Of a DNA stretch of 64,000 nt, positions 17,306 to 26,507 are shown one piece after another. The first letter of the stretch is position 1. Each line of letters opens with the position of its first letter. The translations under genes were made by a program, and so were the position numbers. Source of the DNA: Mycolicibacter acidiphilus (GTDB lineage Bacteria > Actinomycetota > Actinomycetes > Mycobacteriales > Mycobacteriaceae); assembly GCF_018455725.1 (NCBI RefSeq), contig NZ_JAHCLR010000012.1, positions 62,001 through 126,000 of the forward strand, read 5' to 3'. The notes under the pieces are model-generated. The model had not been told where the DNA came from. It searched no databases and saw only the letters and a program-made list of their open reading frames with translations.

Positions 17306-17946
17306 CCCTTCAGCCGGCCGGCGGCGAACGCGGCGCCCTCGTCGGCCTTGCCGTCCTGCACGTACATCAGGTGCGGGATCACGCTGCCGCCGTCGGTGCA
17401 GTAGATGTCGTTGGGCAGGCAGAAGTCGATGCTCTTCGACTGGTAGCTGCTGGCCAGCACCGGCAGCGGACCGCCCCACAGGCCGCTGGAGTAGGGGCTG
17501 CTCGGCGGCCCGAACAGCACCACCGCCGCCACGTGGGCGGCCACCGCCGGCGGCATCGAATTGCTGGACATCGCCGTCACCGCCGCGCCCTGCGAGTAGC
17601 CGCCGAGCACCAGTTTGGTGTTCGGGCAGTTCGCCACCGTCGCCTCGATGTGCGCGGTGGCGTCACGCTCGCCGAGCAGGGCGCTGTTGTGGTAGTCGGT
17701 GCTGGCCGGGTATTCGACCGGGTAGATCTCCAGCGACTTGTCCGTCACCTGCTCACGCAGCGCGGCGACGAACGCGTCGCCGACGTCACCGAGGCCGACC
17801 GGCTGGCCGGAGCCGCGGGCGAAGACCACCTCGGCGTCCGGGCAGGGTGCCGCCGCGGTGATCGGCACGCCGGCCGGGGCGCTCAGCAGCGCTCCGGTGA
17901 GCACGATCGCAGGGGCTACGCAGCGGGTGACGGCACGGGAAAGCAT
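17302..17946 (-). CDS. Secreted cutinase-family serine esterase (copy 1)
   Basis: The 214-residue cutinase has a signal peptide (MLSRAVTRCVAPAIVLTGAL, cleavage near ITAAAPC). The alpha/beta-hydrolase core includes EVVFARGSGQP and the nucleophile elbow VLGGYSQGAA. The Asp/His part is the cysteine-flanked CLPNDIYCTDGG and the His in SVIPHLMY. Four cysteines should form two disulfides, as in fungal and mycobacterial cutinases (Cfp21 family). Mycobacterial members hydrolyse esters of medium to long chains. The start ATG at 17946 begins the signal peptide; the longer frame to 18108 overlaps the next cutinase. It is second in a tandem pair, 47 bp after the copy at 17994. Confidence 0.92.
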   Translation of the reverse strand: MLSRAVTRCVAPAIVLTGALLSAPAGVPITAAAPCPDAEVVFARGSGQPVGLGDVGDAFVAALREQVTDKSLEIYPVEYPASTDYHNSALLGERDATAHIEATVANCPNTKLVLGGYSQGAAVTAMSSNSMPPAVAAHVAAVVLFGPPSSPYSSGLWGGPLPVLASSYQSKSIDFCLPNDIYCTDGGSVIPHLMYVQDGKADEGAAFAAGRLKG

Positions 17947-17993
17947 CCGTAAATGCTGACATGGCGGGGTCATTCTTCTTCCCCGGGGTTGGG

Positions 17994-18668
17994 CTACAGC
18001 CGGTTCGCGGCGTACGCCGCGCCTTCGTCGACGATCCCGTCGTACGCCGACGGGTCGTGCGCGGCGAAGTTGAGGCCCTCGGAGCAGACCGGGTCCTCGG
18101 GGGTGCACAGCTGGATGGTTTTGCCCGCGTACGCCGGCCCGATCACGACGGGAGGCTGGCCGAGGAAGTTCATCGCCCGGGCGTTCGGGGTGCCGAACAG
18201 GACGACGGCGGCGACGTGCTCGGCGACCTCGACGGGCATCGGTCGCGGCACGTCCGCGCCGTCCACCCCGTCGGGGATGGCGTCGGCGGTGGAGAAGGCC
18301 ATCACGGCCGCGCCCTGCGAGAAGCCGCCCAGCACCATGCGGGTCTTGGGGCAGGTTGCCGCCGTCGACTCGATGTGCGCGGTGGCGTCGCGGATGCCCT
18401 CGATGCCGGTCGGCCAGTCGTTGGTCGCCGGATAGGCGATCGGGTAGACCTCCAGCGTCCGGTTGCCGATCCGGGACCGCAGTGCGTCGATGAACGCCTG
18501 ACCGGTGGCCCCGACGCCGGGGTCCTCGTCAGTACCCCGGGCGAACAGGGCCCGGACGTCGGGACATGACTCGGCGGCTCGCGCCACGGGTGTCGGGACG
18601 GCGGTCGGCAGCAGCCAGGCCGCAGCCAGTGCAGCACCGAGGAGAGGGATGGTTCGACGTGTGCCCAC
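17994..18668 (-). CDS. Secreted cutinase-family serine esterase (copy 2)
   Basis: This 224-residue cutinase starts at a GTG (18668) with the signal peptide VGTRRTIPLLGAALAAAWLL, cleaved near ARAAESC. It has FARGTDEDPGVGATGQAF, the nucleophile motif VLGGFSQGAAV, and the catalytic Asp/His segments CTPEDPVC and NFAAHDPSAYD. It differs clearly from its neighbour at 17302-17946, so the pair reflects an old duplication rather than a recent one. The two genes share strand and spacing and could form one transcript that begins upstream of this copy. Substrate specificity is not predictable. Confidence 0.9.
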   Translation of the reverse strand: MGTRRTIPLLGAALAAAWLLPTAVPTPVARAAESCPDVRALFARGTDEDPGVGATGQAFIDALRSRIGNRTLEVYPIAYPATNDWPTGIEGIRDATAHIESTAATCPKTRMVLGGFSQGAAVMAFSTADAIPDGVDGADVPRPMPVEVAEHVAAVVLFGTPNARAMNFLGQPPVVIGPAYAGKTIQLCTPEDPVCSEGLNFAAHDPSAYDGIVDEGAAYAANRL

Positions 18669-18722
18669 GCCCCCATGCTGTCATAAGCCGGCCGCGGCTC
18701 GCGCGGGACACTCTTAGGACCG

Positions 18723-19898
18723 CTAAACATGATCGGGTCGCAGCACTGTGCCGCCAATGACCATGGCGAGCAACTGAATCGCGCAGACCGTCGCCACCAG
18801 CACCGGTACGCCGACGTCGTAGAGCCAACCGGTGAGTGCACCGCCGGCCGCTGCGGCTGCCCCGAGCCCGGCGGCGAAGACCCCGTAGGCGGTGGCCCGC
18901 CGCGCCGGTCCGACCAGATCGGCCACCACCGCGCGCAGGGTGGACTCCTGCACGCCGGTCGCCGCACCCCACAGCAGCGCGCCGACGACGACGGTGGCCA
19001 GCCGGCCGGTGAACGCCGACACCGCGACCAGCGCGGCCAGCACCGGCAGCGCGACCAGGATCACCCCGCCGAACCGGTCGTAGCACCAGCCCGACGCCAG
19101 CGCCGCGAGGGCGTCGGCGCCCATCGCCGCCGCGTACAGCACCGCCACCGCGGACGCCGGCAGCACGCCGCGGGCGACCATGTGGAACGACAGCAGCCCG
19201 AACGTCGCGAATCCGGTCATGGTGAGTGCGATGAATCCGCAGTAGCGCCAGAACGTTTGGGGCAACCGGCCGCCGTCGCCGGCGACGGCGGCGGGTCGCT
19301 CCGGTGTCGTGTCGAGTTCGTATCGTGCGGGGTCGGGCACCCGCATCCGCAGCCACACCAGCAGCGCCAGTGCCGCCACCCCGGGCAGCGCCAGCACGCC
19401 CAGCGCCGGGGTGTAGTCGCCGCCGGTGGCGTTCAGCACGGCGGCCACCGTCAGCGGGCCGATCACCGCGCCGATCTGGTCCAGCGCCTCGTGCACGGCG
19501 AACCCCCGGCCCTGCCCGACAGCGCTGGCGGCATGCGACAGCAGCGTGTCCTTGGCGGGGCTGCGGACCGCCTTGCCGACCCGCTCGGCGAGCACCAGTG
19601 CGGCCGCGACCCACAGCGTCCCGGCCACCCCGAGCAGCGGCACCGTGACGACGGTCAGCGCGTACCCGGAGATCGTCCAGGCCCAGAACCGTCGGGTGCG
19701 GTCCGCCAATGTGCCCGACACCAGGCGAAGTCCGAGCGCCGCGGCCTCCCCGGCACCGGTCACCGCACCCACGACCAGGCCGGATGCGCCCAGCGCGCCC
19801 AGCAGCGGCCCGGTGATCGAGCGGGCGCCTTCGTAGACCACGTCGGCGAGCAGGCTGACGGTTCCGAAGACCGTGACGAACCGCCACGCGCTCAACAT
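18723..19898 (-). CDS. Major facilitator superfamily transporter
   Basis: A 391-residue polytopic protein with about 11-12 hydrophobic helices across its whole length. The segment between helices 2 and 3 reads SGTLADRTRRFW, the conserved MFS G-x-x-x-D-R-x-x-R/K motif, and the second half repeats it weakly as ASGWCYDRFGGV. The loop AERVGKAVRSPAKDTLLSHA is typical of a bacterial MFS subfamily often annotated as a multidrug or unknown-substrate permease. No neighbouring gene indicates a substrate. The start at 19898 is supported by the amphipathic opening MLSAWRFVTVFGTVSLLADV. Confidence 0.87.
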   Translation of the reverse strand: MLSAWRFVTVFGTVSLLADVVYEGARSITGPLLGALGASGLVVGAVTGAGEAAALGLRLVSGTLADRTRRFWAWTISGYALTVVTVPLLGVAGTLWVAAALVLAERVGKAVRSPAKDTLLSHAASAVGQGRGFAVHEALDQIGAVIGPLTVAAVLNATGGDYTPALGVLALPGVAALALLVWLRMRVPDPARYELDTTPERPAAVAGDGGRLPQTFWRYCGFIALTMTGFATFGLLSFHMVARGVLPASAVAVLYAAAMGADALAALASGWCYDRFGGVILVALPVLAALVAVSAFTGRLATVVVGALLWGAATGVQESTLRAVVADLVGPARRATAYGVFAAGLGAAAAAGGALTGWLYDVGVPVLVATVCAIQLLAMVIGGTVLRPDHV

Positions 19899-20061
19899 AC
19901 GACCACATGCTAGGTCCGTTCAGGCGCATGCGAGGGCGTTCCGATGTGGTGCAGATGCGTTGCCCGGCACACCATCAGCGCCGCAATGTCGGGTATATGG
20001 AGCATCCGCCGATAAAATTTGGAAATCCGGTGCGTGAGCGGGGGCCGGTGGGGACAGCGGA

Positions 20062-21639
20062 TTGGACAGCATGGCACAGGACACGGGCCCGGCGATGGGC
20101 ATGTCGGTCGGTGCGACCGCCTTGTGCGCGGTGACCGCCGACCGTGCTATCACCCGCCGGCCGGTGCTGACCCTCTACCGCGACCGGCCGTCACGGATCG
20201 GCACGCCGTCGGAGAACCCGGATGCGCTCTCCGACCTCGACGAGCACGGGTTGGTGGTGACCGATTTCGTGGACCGGGTCGGCGAAGCGGAACCGGTCGC
20301 GGCGGCCGACGGCTCCACCCACCGGGCCGAACAGCTGCTCGCCGATGCCCTGCACGCGCTGGCCTACACCGTGACCGAGGGTGACCCGCTGCCGCCCGCG
20401 GTGGCGGTGACGCACCCTGCGCACTGGTCGCGGCGGGCCGTCGACGCACTGCGCACCGCGCTGGGCCGGGTGTCGGAGTGGTCGCAGCAGCCGGTGTCAC
20501 TGACCTCGGACGTCGTCGCGGTGCTGACCGCGCTGCGGGCCAACCCGGGTCTGCCGGACCAGGGCGTGATCGCGGTCTGCGACTTCGGCGGCAGCGGCAC
20601 CAGCATCACGCTCGTCGACGCGGCCCGCGACTACGAGCCGATCGGCGTGACCCGGCGGCACACCGCGTTCTCCGGCGACGTGATCGACCAGGCCCTGCTG
20701 GATCACGTGGTGGCCGATCTGAGCTCCAACGGATCGGACGACGGGCCGCCCACGGTGGGTTCGCTGACCAGGTTGCGCAGCCAGTGCCGGGATGCCAAGG
20801 AGCGACTGTCCACCGAGACCGTGGCGGAACTGGCCGGCTTTCATGGCGGTGCCTGGCTGACCCGGGCCGAACTCGATGAGGCGATCCGGCAACCGCTCGC
20901 CGGGTGTCTCACCGTGGTCGAGAACACGTTGGCGGACAACGACATTGCGCGGGATCGGTTGGCGGCGATCGTGTCGGCCGGGGGCGGGGCGAACCTGCCG
21001 GCGGTCACCACCGCACTTGCCGGGCATTTCGGCGTCCCCGTCATCACGTCGCCGCGGCCACAGCTGACGGCGGCCATCGGAGCGGCACTGGGCGTCGCCG
21101 GCACGGTGACGCCGGCGCCCAAGGTCGCGGTGCCGACAGCCGAGACACCGTCCGACGCGCCGGTGCCGACACCGACACCGCCGTCGCCGCCGGTTGAGAC
21201 CGTCCAACCGCTCCTGGCGACCGACGAACCGGCCGCCACCGCCGCCGCCGTCGAACCGTCGCGTCCCCGACCCACGCCACCGCGTCCCCGGCCGTCGGTC
21301 GAACCGGAGGCCGCGGCCGGTGCCGGCGGGATCTCCTGGTATCGGCGTCCGGTGCCGGTGATCATCGTCGCCGCGGTGCTGGCACTGCTGATGGGCACGA
21401 TCGCCGTGTTCGTGCTGCGGCGCGCCGCCGACGGCGGATCGGAGTCCGACATCCCGGGCCCGGTGGCAACCACGACCGTCATCGCCCCGCGCACCGAACT
21501 GCCGCCCGCGCCGGTACCGGTGCTGCCGCCGGTACTGCCGAACCTGGAGGGCCCGGAGTTGCCCGAGAACCCCGGTGTGCCGGGCACGCCGGCTGTGCCG
21601 CCGACCCCGGGGCTCACCGAGGAGCCGACCAGCCCCTGA
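20062..21639 (+). CDS. Membrane-anchored Hsp70-like ATPase-domain protein
   Basis: The N-terminal ~350 residues look like a divergent Hsp70/actin-type ATPase: VCDFGGSGTSITLVDA (about 172-187) matches phosphate 2 of DnaK, RLRSQCRDAKERLSTETVAEL matches the DnaK CRDAKERLS segment, and IVSAGGGANLPAVTTAL matches the adenosine motif. The usual peptide-binding domain is missing. Instead there is a Pro-rich linker, one transmembrane helix (about 435-457, PVIIVAAVLALLMGTIAVFV) and a Pro/Leu-rich tail of about 60 residues predicted outside. The TTG at 20062 has GGGGA at a good distance; an ATG at 20071 is an alternative with poorer spacing. A -10 TAAAAT at 20013-20018 may be its promoter. Similar proteins occur in mycobacteria with no assigned role. 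Confidence 0.75.
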   Translation: MDSMAQDTGPAMGMSVGATALCAVTADRAITRRPVLTLYRDRPSRIGTPSENPDALSDLDEHGLVVTDFVDRVGEAEPVAAADGSTHRAEQLLADALHALAYTVTEGDPLPPAVAVTHPAHWSRRAVDALRTALGRVSEWSQQPVSLTSDVVAVLTALRANPGLPDQGVIAVCDFGGSGTSITLVDAARDYEPIGVTRRHTAFSGDVIDQALLDHVVADLSSNGSDDGPPTVGSLTRLRSQCRDAKERLSTETVAELAGFHGGAWLTRAELDEAIRQPLAGCLTVVENTLADNDIARDRLAAIVSAGGGANLPAVTTALAGHFGVPVITSPRPQLTAAIGAALGVAGTVTPAPKVAVPTAETPSDAPVPTPTPPSPPVETVQPLLATDEPAATAAAVEPSRPRPTPPRPRPSVEPEAAAGAGGISWYRRPVPVIIVAAVLALLMGTIAVFVLRRAADGGSESDIPGPVATTTVIAPRTELPPAPVPVLPPVLPNLEGPELPENPGVPGTPAVPPTPGLTEEPTSP

Positions 21640-21648
21640 CCTCCCGGG

Positions 21649-22740
21649 CTACCGCGCCCGCTTGGCCAGCACGACCAGTGCCAGGGGGATCTGCATCTGC
21701 TGCGGCGAAGCGGCCAGCCGGGCCGCGACGCCGACCTCCAGGTGGCGCATGAAATCAGCCGTCCGCGGATCACCCAGCCCGCCGGCCAGTGCGGTGGCCA
21801 GGGTCGGGAAGATCGCGGCGCTGGTGAACTCGGCCCACTGCGAACCGAGCGCCCCGGCGTCGTGGTCGAGCAGGTAGCGGTCCCAGAACCGGTCCTCGCC
21901 GTCGAAGACTTCCAGCCGTTCGATCGACAGCTGCTCGAAGCGGCCGGCCGGGGCGAACGGTGCCCGCAACTCGCCCTCGCTGCGCCCGATGATCGGGATC
22001 GTCATGCGCCGGGCCTCGTCCCGGCTGAGCAGCCCCTCGGCGACCTGGTCGTCGAGCACCTGGGCGATCGCGTCGAGCAGCGGCTGATAGCCGAACCGCC
22101 CGTGCCGGTCGACGGCGGCGGTCAGCACCAGCAGCTTGCCGCCGGGGGCCAGTTCCCGGCCGCGGAACGCCACGAAGTTCTGCCAGTCCTCGGCGGACTG
22201 TCGCCGGTAGGCCTGCTGGGCGGCGGCGTCCCCGGTGTGTGCGACGTGGACGTGGTCGGCGACCTCGGGCAGGTCCGCGGCCGGCCGGCTGAGCCACATC
22301 GTCGCCCAGGACGACCAGCCGAGCGTGACGCTGAGGGCCGGCAGGATCTGGGCGTAGAACGACCGCCCTATCGCCGAGGAGTAGGTGGCCGCATCCTTCA
22401 GCGCATAGCTGTCCGGGTCCTCGGCCAGCGTCGTGAACAGCGCGGTGAAGTCGTTGCCCGGCAGGTCGGTGTGGGTGACCAGCACGGCATGGTCGGCTCG
22501 GGTGCGCCGGCGGAACACGGTGATGGCCGCGCCGATCGGCAGCAGCGAGTTGTGACCGGTGGCGGCGCCGTAGTCGGCGATGACGATCGGCCGGGGCGCC
22601 GCGGGCAGCGGAACCTCCGCGGCGAGTTCCCGGAAGACGGCGGTCGCACGACGCAGACCGGCTGCCTGCAGCCGGTTCGACGGGGTGCACGTCGCGCTGC
22701 CCATCGGCTCGGGACGCACGACGATGCTCGATTCCCGCAT
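21649..22740 (-). CDS. SABATH-family SAM-dependent methyltransferase
   Basis: The 363-residue protein carries hallmarks of the SABATH carboxyl/N-methyltransferases: IVIADYGAATGHNSLL for SAM binding (about 52-67), THTDLPGNDFTALFTTL (the family-defining DLPxNDF motif), and a later SSWATMWLSRP segment. These enzymes are best known from plants (salicylate, jasmonate and xanthine methylation); bacterial roles are largely open. The ATG at 22740 is preferred because GGGGAGG lies 5 bp upstream; an overlapping GTG at 22746 is less well placed. It is the last gene of a probable operon with mscR and its metallo-hydrolase partner (22 bp gap). Confidence 0.82.
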   Translation of the reverse strand: MRESSIVVRPEPMGSATCTPSNRLQAAGLRRATAVFRELAAEVPLPAAPRPIVIADYGAATGHNSLLPIGAAITVFRRRTRADHAVLVTHTDLPGNDFTALFTTLAEDPDSYALKDAATYSSAIGRSFYAQILPALSVTLGWSSWATMWLSRPAADLPEVADHVHVAHTGDAAAQQAYRRQSAEDWQNFVAFRGRELAPGGKLLVLTAAVDRHGRFGYQPLLDAIAQVLDDQVAEGLLSRDEARRMTIPIIGRSEGELRAPFAPAGRFEQLSIERLEVFDGEDRFWDRYLLDHDAGALGSQWAEFTSAAIFPTLATALAGGLGDPRTADFMRHLEVGVAARLAASPQQMQIPLALVVLAKRAR

Positions 22741-22762
22741 CCGCACCTCCCCAAGATAACCC

Positions 22763-23389
22763 TCAGTGGCCGCGTGTCACCCAGTCGTCATAGTGCACCA
22801 GTTCGTCGCCGATCCGGGTGCTGTCGCCGTGCCCGGTGTAGACGACGGTGTCGTCGGGCAGCGCACCGAGCCGACCCGAGATCGAGGACAGAATCGTCGG
22901 GAAGTCGGAGAAGGAGCGTCCGGTTGCGCCGGGTCCGCCGTGGAACAGGGTGTCGCCGCTGATCACGGCGCCCAACTCCGGCGCGTACCAGCACACCGAG
23001 CCGGGGGAGTGCCCGGGCGTGTGCAGCGCGCGCAGTTCGATGCCGCCCGCGGTCAGGGCCTGACCGTCGGAGACCGGCTGGAACTCCTTGTCCGGGTGGG
23101 TCATCCGCCACAGCATGTCGTCGGCGGGGTGCAGCAGCACCGGGGCGTCGAACGTCTCGCCCAGCTCCGGCGCGACCGTGACGTGGTCATTGTGGCCGTG
23201 CGTGCAGACCACCGCCACCACCATGCGGCCCCGCACCGCGTCGACGATCGGCTGCGCGGTGTGGGCGGCGTCGAAGACCACCACCTGCGAGTCGTCGCCG
23301 ACGATCCAGATGTTGTTGTCGACTTCCCAACTGCCGCCGTCGAGTTCGAAGGTGCCGTGCGTGACGACCCGCTCGATCCCCGGCGTCAC
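22763..23389 (-). CDS. Metallo-beta-lactamase-fold hydrolase partnered with MscR
   Basis: The 208-residue protein has the metallo-beta-lactamase metal motif CTHGHNDH (HxHxDH), then [18 protein letters not shown] and YTGHGDST, which supply the remaining His and Asp ligands of a binuclear centre. This is a glyoxalase-II-like arrangement. In M. tuberculosis the homologue (Rv2260 by order) follows mscR. It may hydrolyse S-formyl-mycothiol made by MscR, in the way S-formylglutathione hydrolase works beside glutathione-dependent formaldehyde dehydrogenase; that is inference. The GTG start at 23389 overlaps the mscR stop codon (GTGA), so translation is coupled. Confidence 0.88.
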   Translation of the reverse strand: MTPGIERVVTHGTFELDGGSWEVDNNIWIVGDDSQVVVFDAAHTAQPIVDAVRGRMVVAVVCTHGHNDHVTVAPELGETFDAPVLLHPADDMLWRMTHPDKEFQPVSDGQALTAGGIELRALHTPGHSPGSVCWYAPELGAVISGDTLFHGGPGATGRSFSDFPTILSSISGRLGALPDDTVVYTGHGDSTRIGDELVHYDDWVTRGH

Positions 23390-24471
23390 AGCAGCACGAC
23401 CGAGCGCAGCACCTGCCCGCCGTGCATCCTGGCGAAGGCGGCTTCGACGTCGCCCAGCCCGATGCGCTCCGACACGAACTTCTCCAGCGGCAGCCGGCCC
23501 TGCAGGTACAGGCTGATCAGGGTGGGGAAGTCGCGTTCGGGTAGGCAGTCGCCGTACCAGGACGACTTGAGCGAGCCGCCGTGCGAGAACAGGTCGATCA
23601 GCGGCATCTCCAGTGTCATGTCCGGCGACGGAACCCCCACCAGCACAACGGTTCCGGCCAGGTCCCGAGCGTAGAACGCCTGCTTCCAGGTCTCCGGGCG
23701 GCCGACGGCGTCGATCACCACGTCGGCGCCGAACCCGTCGGTCAGGTCCTGAATCGCGGCCACCGGGTCGGTGTCGGCGGCGTTGATGGTGTGGGTCGCG
23801 CCGAACTCCCGCGCCCAGGCCAGCTTGGTGTCATCCCGGTCGACCGCGATGATCTTCTTCGCCCCGACCAGCGCCGCCCCGGCGACCGCCGCATCACCCA
23901 CCCCGCCGCAGCCGATCACCGCGACGGTGTCATCGCGCGTCACCGCGCCGGTGTTGATCGCCGCACCCAGGCCGGCCATCACCCCGCAGCCCAGCAACCC
24001 GGCCACCGCCGGGTCCGCGGCCGGATCCACCTTGGTGCACTGCCCGGCATGCACCAGGGTCTTGTCGGCGAACGCGCCGATGCCCAGCGCCGGGGTGAGT
24101 TCGGTGCCGTCGGTGAGCGTCATCGGCTTCGAGGCGTTGAACGTGGAGAAGCAGTACTGCGGCCGGCCGCGCTTGCAGGCCCGGCACTGCCCGCAGACCG
24201 CCCGCCAGTTCAGGACCACGAAGTCGCCGGGCGCCACCGAGGTGACGTTCGACCCGACGGACTCCACCGTGCCCGCAGCCTCGTGGCCGAGCAGGAACGG
24301 GTAGCTGTCGTTGATGCCGCCGTCGCGGTACATCAGGTCGGTGTGGCAGACCCCGCAGGCGATCACCTTGACCACGACGTCGTCGGGCCCGGGATCGGGT
24401 ATGACGACGTCGACCAACTCGACCGGTTCACCCTTTTTCCGCGAGATCACGCCGCGCACTGTCTGACTCAT
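23386..24471 (-). CDS. mscR: S-nitrosomycothiol reductase / mycothiol-dependent formaldehyde dehydrogenase
   Basis: This 361-residue zinc alcohol dehydrogenase matches mycobacterial MscR (AdhE2). It has the catalytic zinc site CGVCHTD (Cys near 39) and GHEAAG, the structural zinc cysteines [15 protein letters not shown], and the NAD-binding motif [13 protein letters not shown]. The enzyme oxidises S-hydroxymethyl-mycothiol (the formaldehyde adduct) and reduces S-nitrosomycothiol using NAD(H). The ATG at 24471 lies 7 nt after a TAGGTT box, compatible with a leaderless transcript. It heads an operon with the metallo-hydrolase and probably the SABATH methyltransferase. Confidence 0.93.
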   Translation of the reverse strand: MSQTVRGVISRKKGEPVELVDVVIPDPGPDDVVVKVIACGVCHTDLMYRDGGINDSYPFLLGHEAAGTVESVGSNVTSVAPGDFVVLNWRAVCGQCRACKRGRPQYCFSTFNASKPMTLTDGTELTPALGIGAFADKTLVHAGQCTKVDPAADPAVAGLLGCGVMAGLGAAINTGAVTRDDTVAVIGCGGVGDAAVAGAALVGAKKIIAVDRDDTKLAWAREFGATHTINAADTDPVAAIQDLTDGFGADVVIDAVGRPETWKQAFYARDLAGTVVLVGVPSPDMTLEMPLIDLFSHGGSLKSSWYGDCLPERDFPTLISLYLQGRLPLEKFVSERIGLGDVEAAFARMHGGQVLRSVVLL

Positions 24472-24489
24472 GCCGGTTAACCTACCTGG
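24472..24489. promoter_or_regulatory. 18-bp divergent intergenic with two overlapping -10 boxes
   Basis: Only 18 bp separate the start codons of mscR (minus) and the methyltransferase (plus). The centre is the palindrome GGTTAACC (24475-24482). On the plus strand TAACCT (24478-24483) places the transcription start at the GTG of the methyltransferase; on the minus strand TAGGTT (24484-24479) places it at the ATG of mscR. Both mRNAs would be leaderless. The -35 regions would then lie inside the opposite coding sequences. Confidence 0.5.
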
Positions 24490-25560
24490 GTGATCGATCC
24501 CACCGAAGACACCGAGGACACCAAGCAGTTCACCGATCGGATGCTGGACATGGTGGACGCCGCCAGCGCCGCGATTCTGGTCAGCATCGGCCACCGGACC
24601 GGGCTGTTCGACACGCTGGCCGGACGGCCGCCGGCGACCAGTGCCGCGATCGCCGAGGCGGCCGGACTCAACGAACGCTACGTGCGGGAATGGCTGGGCG
24701 GCATGGTCACCGGCCGGGTCGTCGACTACGACCCCGCGACGTCGACGTACACCCTGCCGGCGCAGCGCGCCGCGGTGCTGACCCGGGCGGCCGGCGTCGA
24801 CAACCTGGCGTCGCTGGCGATGTCGGTGCCGATGATGGGCGAGGTCGAGGAACAGATCGTCGACTGCTTCCGGGACGGCGGCGGCCTGCCGTACAGCGCC
24901 TACCCCCGGTTCCACGCCATTCAGGCCGAGCAGAGCGCCCAGATCCTCGACGCCGCCCTGATCGATGAGATTCTGCCGCTGGTCGACGGCCTGCAGGAGC
25001 GGCTGTACGCCGGGATCGACGTCGCCGACATCGGCTGCGGCTCCGGGCACGCGGTGAACCTGATGGCCCGTGAATACCCGCTGAGCCGGTTCACCGGGAT
25101 CGACTTCTCCGACGAGAGCCTGGCGGTCGCGGTGGCCGAGGCCGGTTCGCTCGGGGTGCGCAATGCGGTCTTCGAGGCCCGGGACGTGGCCCGGCTGCAG
25201 CTGACCGAGGCCTACGACGTCGTCACCGCGTTCGATTCCATCCACGACCAGGCGCAGCCGGCGCAGGTGCTGGCCGGGATCCACGCCGCGCTGCGGTCCG
25301 GCGGGGTGTTCCTGATGGCCGACATCAAGGCGTCCAGCCTGCTGGAGGAGAACGTCGGCGTGCCGCTGGCCTCCTACCTGTATGCGATCTCGACGATGCA
25401 CTGCATGTCGGTGTCGCTGGCGTTCGACGGGGCGGGGCTGGGCACGGTCTGGGGTCACCAGTTGGCGACCCGGATGCTGCGGGACGCCGGCTTCACCGAC
25501 GTCACGGTGGCCGAGGTGGCCGCCGACCCGGGGAACTACTACTACCTGGCGCGCAAATGA
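24490..25560 (+). CDS. SAM-dependent methyltransferase (Rv2258c-like)
   Basis: The 356-residue protein has an N-terminal winged-helix dimerisation region ([20 protein letters not shown], then [20 protein letters not shown]), which led older annotations to call the M. tuberculosis homologue a regulator. The C-terminal half is a class I methyltransferase with motif [16 protein letters not shown] (about 178-192) and the acidic loop [11 protein letters not shown]. The acceptor is unknown. The start is a GTG at 24490, predicted leaderless. The stop overlaps the start of the next gene (ATGA), so the serine hydrolase downstream is translationally coupled. Confidence 0.87.
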   Translation: MIDPTEDTEDTKQFTDRMLDMVDAASAAILVSIGHRTGLFDTLAGRPPATSAAIAEAAGLNERYVREWLGGMVTGRVVDYDPATSTYTLPAQRAAVLTRAAGVDNLASLAMSVPMMGEVEEQIVDCFRDGGGLPYSAYPRFHAIQAEQSAQILDAALIDEILPLVDGLQERLYAGIDVADIGCGSGHAVNLMAREYPLSRFTGIDFSDESLAVAVAEAGSLGVRNAVFEARDVARLQLTEAYDVVTAFDSIHDQAQPAQVLAGIHAALRSGGVFLMADIKASSLLEENVGVPLASYLYAISTMHCMSVSLAFDGAGLGTVWGHQLATRMLRDAGFTDVTVAEVAADPGNYYYLARK

Positions 25561-26381
25561 CCGCGCTGGACGCGCTGGCCGACTGGCCGGTCGAGCACGC
25601 GGCCGCCGCGGTCGTCGGCCCGGCCGGCGTGCTGGCGGCCCACGGCGACCCGGCACGCCCGTTCTACCTGGCGTCGGTGACCAAACCGCTGGTCGCCCGG
25701 GCGGTGCAGGTCGCGGTCGAGGAGGGGGCGGTCGAACTCGACACGCCGGCCGGGCCGCCCGGGGCCACCGTGCGCCACCTGCTGGCGCACGCCTCGGGAC
25801 TGTCGATGGACTCCGACCGGATCCTGGCCGCGCCCGGCGCCCGCCGGATCTACTCCAACCACGGCTTCACGGTGCTGGCCGAGACGGTGCAGGACGCGTC
25901 CGGCATCGCGTTCGACCGCTACCTGGCCGAAGCCGTGTTCGAGCCACTGGGTATGACGGCGTCCCGGCTGGACGGCGGGACGGCCGCCGCCGGGTTCGGC
26001 GGCACCTCGACCGTCGCCGACCTGACCGCGTTCGCCGCGGACCTGCTGGCGCCGGTCACGGTCTCGGCCGCGCTGCACACCGAGGCGACCAGTGTGCAGT
26101 TCCCCGGCCTGGGCGGCGTGCTGCCCGGTTACGGGTCGCAGCGCCCGAACGACTGGGGGCTGGGATTCGAGATCCGCGACGGCAAATCGCCGCACTGGAC
26201 CGGGGCGGCGAACTCGGCCCGCAGCTACGGCCATTTCGGGCAGTCGGGCACGCTGATCTGGGTAGATCCGGCGATCAGCCTGGCTCTGGTGGTGCTCACC
26301 GACCGTGATTTCGGGGAGTGGGCGCTGCCGCGGTGGCCGGTCCTGGCCGATGCGGTGATCGCCGAATACGGTCGACACTAG
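25557..26381 (+). CDS. Beta-lactamase/penicillin-binding-type serine hydrolase (Rv2257c-like)
   Basis: The 274-residue protein is a class C beta-lactamase-fold hydrolase. The nucleophile motif SVTK (SxxK) is at about residue 40, the YSN motif (IYSNHGF) near 100, and HFGQSGT near 222-228 stands for the third KTG-like box. Adjacent conserved pieces are [13 protein letters not shown] and [15 protein letters not shown]. No signal peptide is present, so it is probably cytosolic. At 274 residues it is shorter than typical family members (350-400) but similar to the M. tuberculosis neighbour as I recall it. Substrate unknown. It overlaps the methyltransferase gene by 4 nt. Confidence 0.82.
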   Translation: MTALDALADWPVEHAAAAVVGPAGVLAAHGDPARPFYLASVTKPLVARAVQVAVEEGAVELDTPAGPPGATVRHLLAHASGLSMDSDRILAAPGARRIYSNHGFTVLAETVQDASGIAFDRYLAEAVFEPLGMTASRLDGGTAAAGFGGTSTVADLTAFAADLLAPVTVSAALHTEATSVQFPGLGGVLPGYGSQRPNDWGLGFEIRDGKSPHWTGAANSARSYGHFGQSGTLIWVDPAISLALVVLTDRDFGEWALPRWPVLADAVIAEYGRH

Positions 26382-26507
26382 CCAACACGCGCCTCACAAG
26401 GCACAATAGACCCATACAGCACTGAATAATCAGCAGCATCACTGCTCAAGGCAGGCCCATCAGGTCGTTGGGGAAGACGTCCCTCGTGGAGCTGTAAGGA
26501 GCAACTG

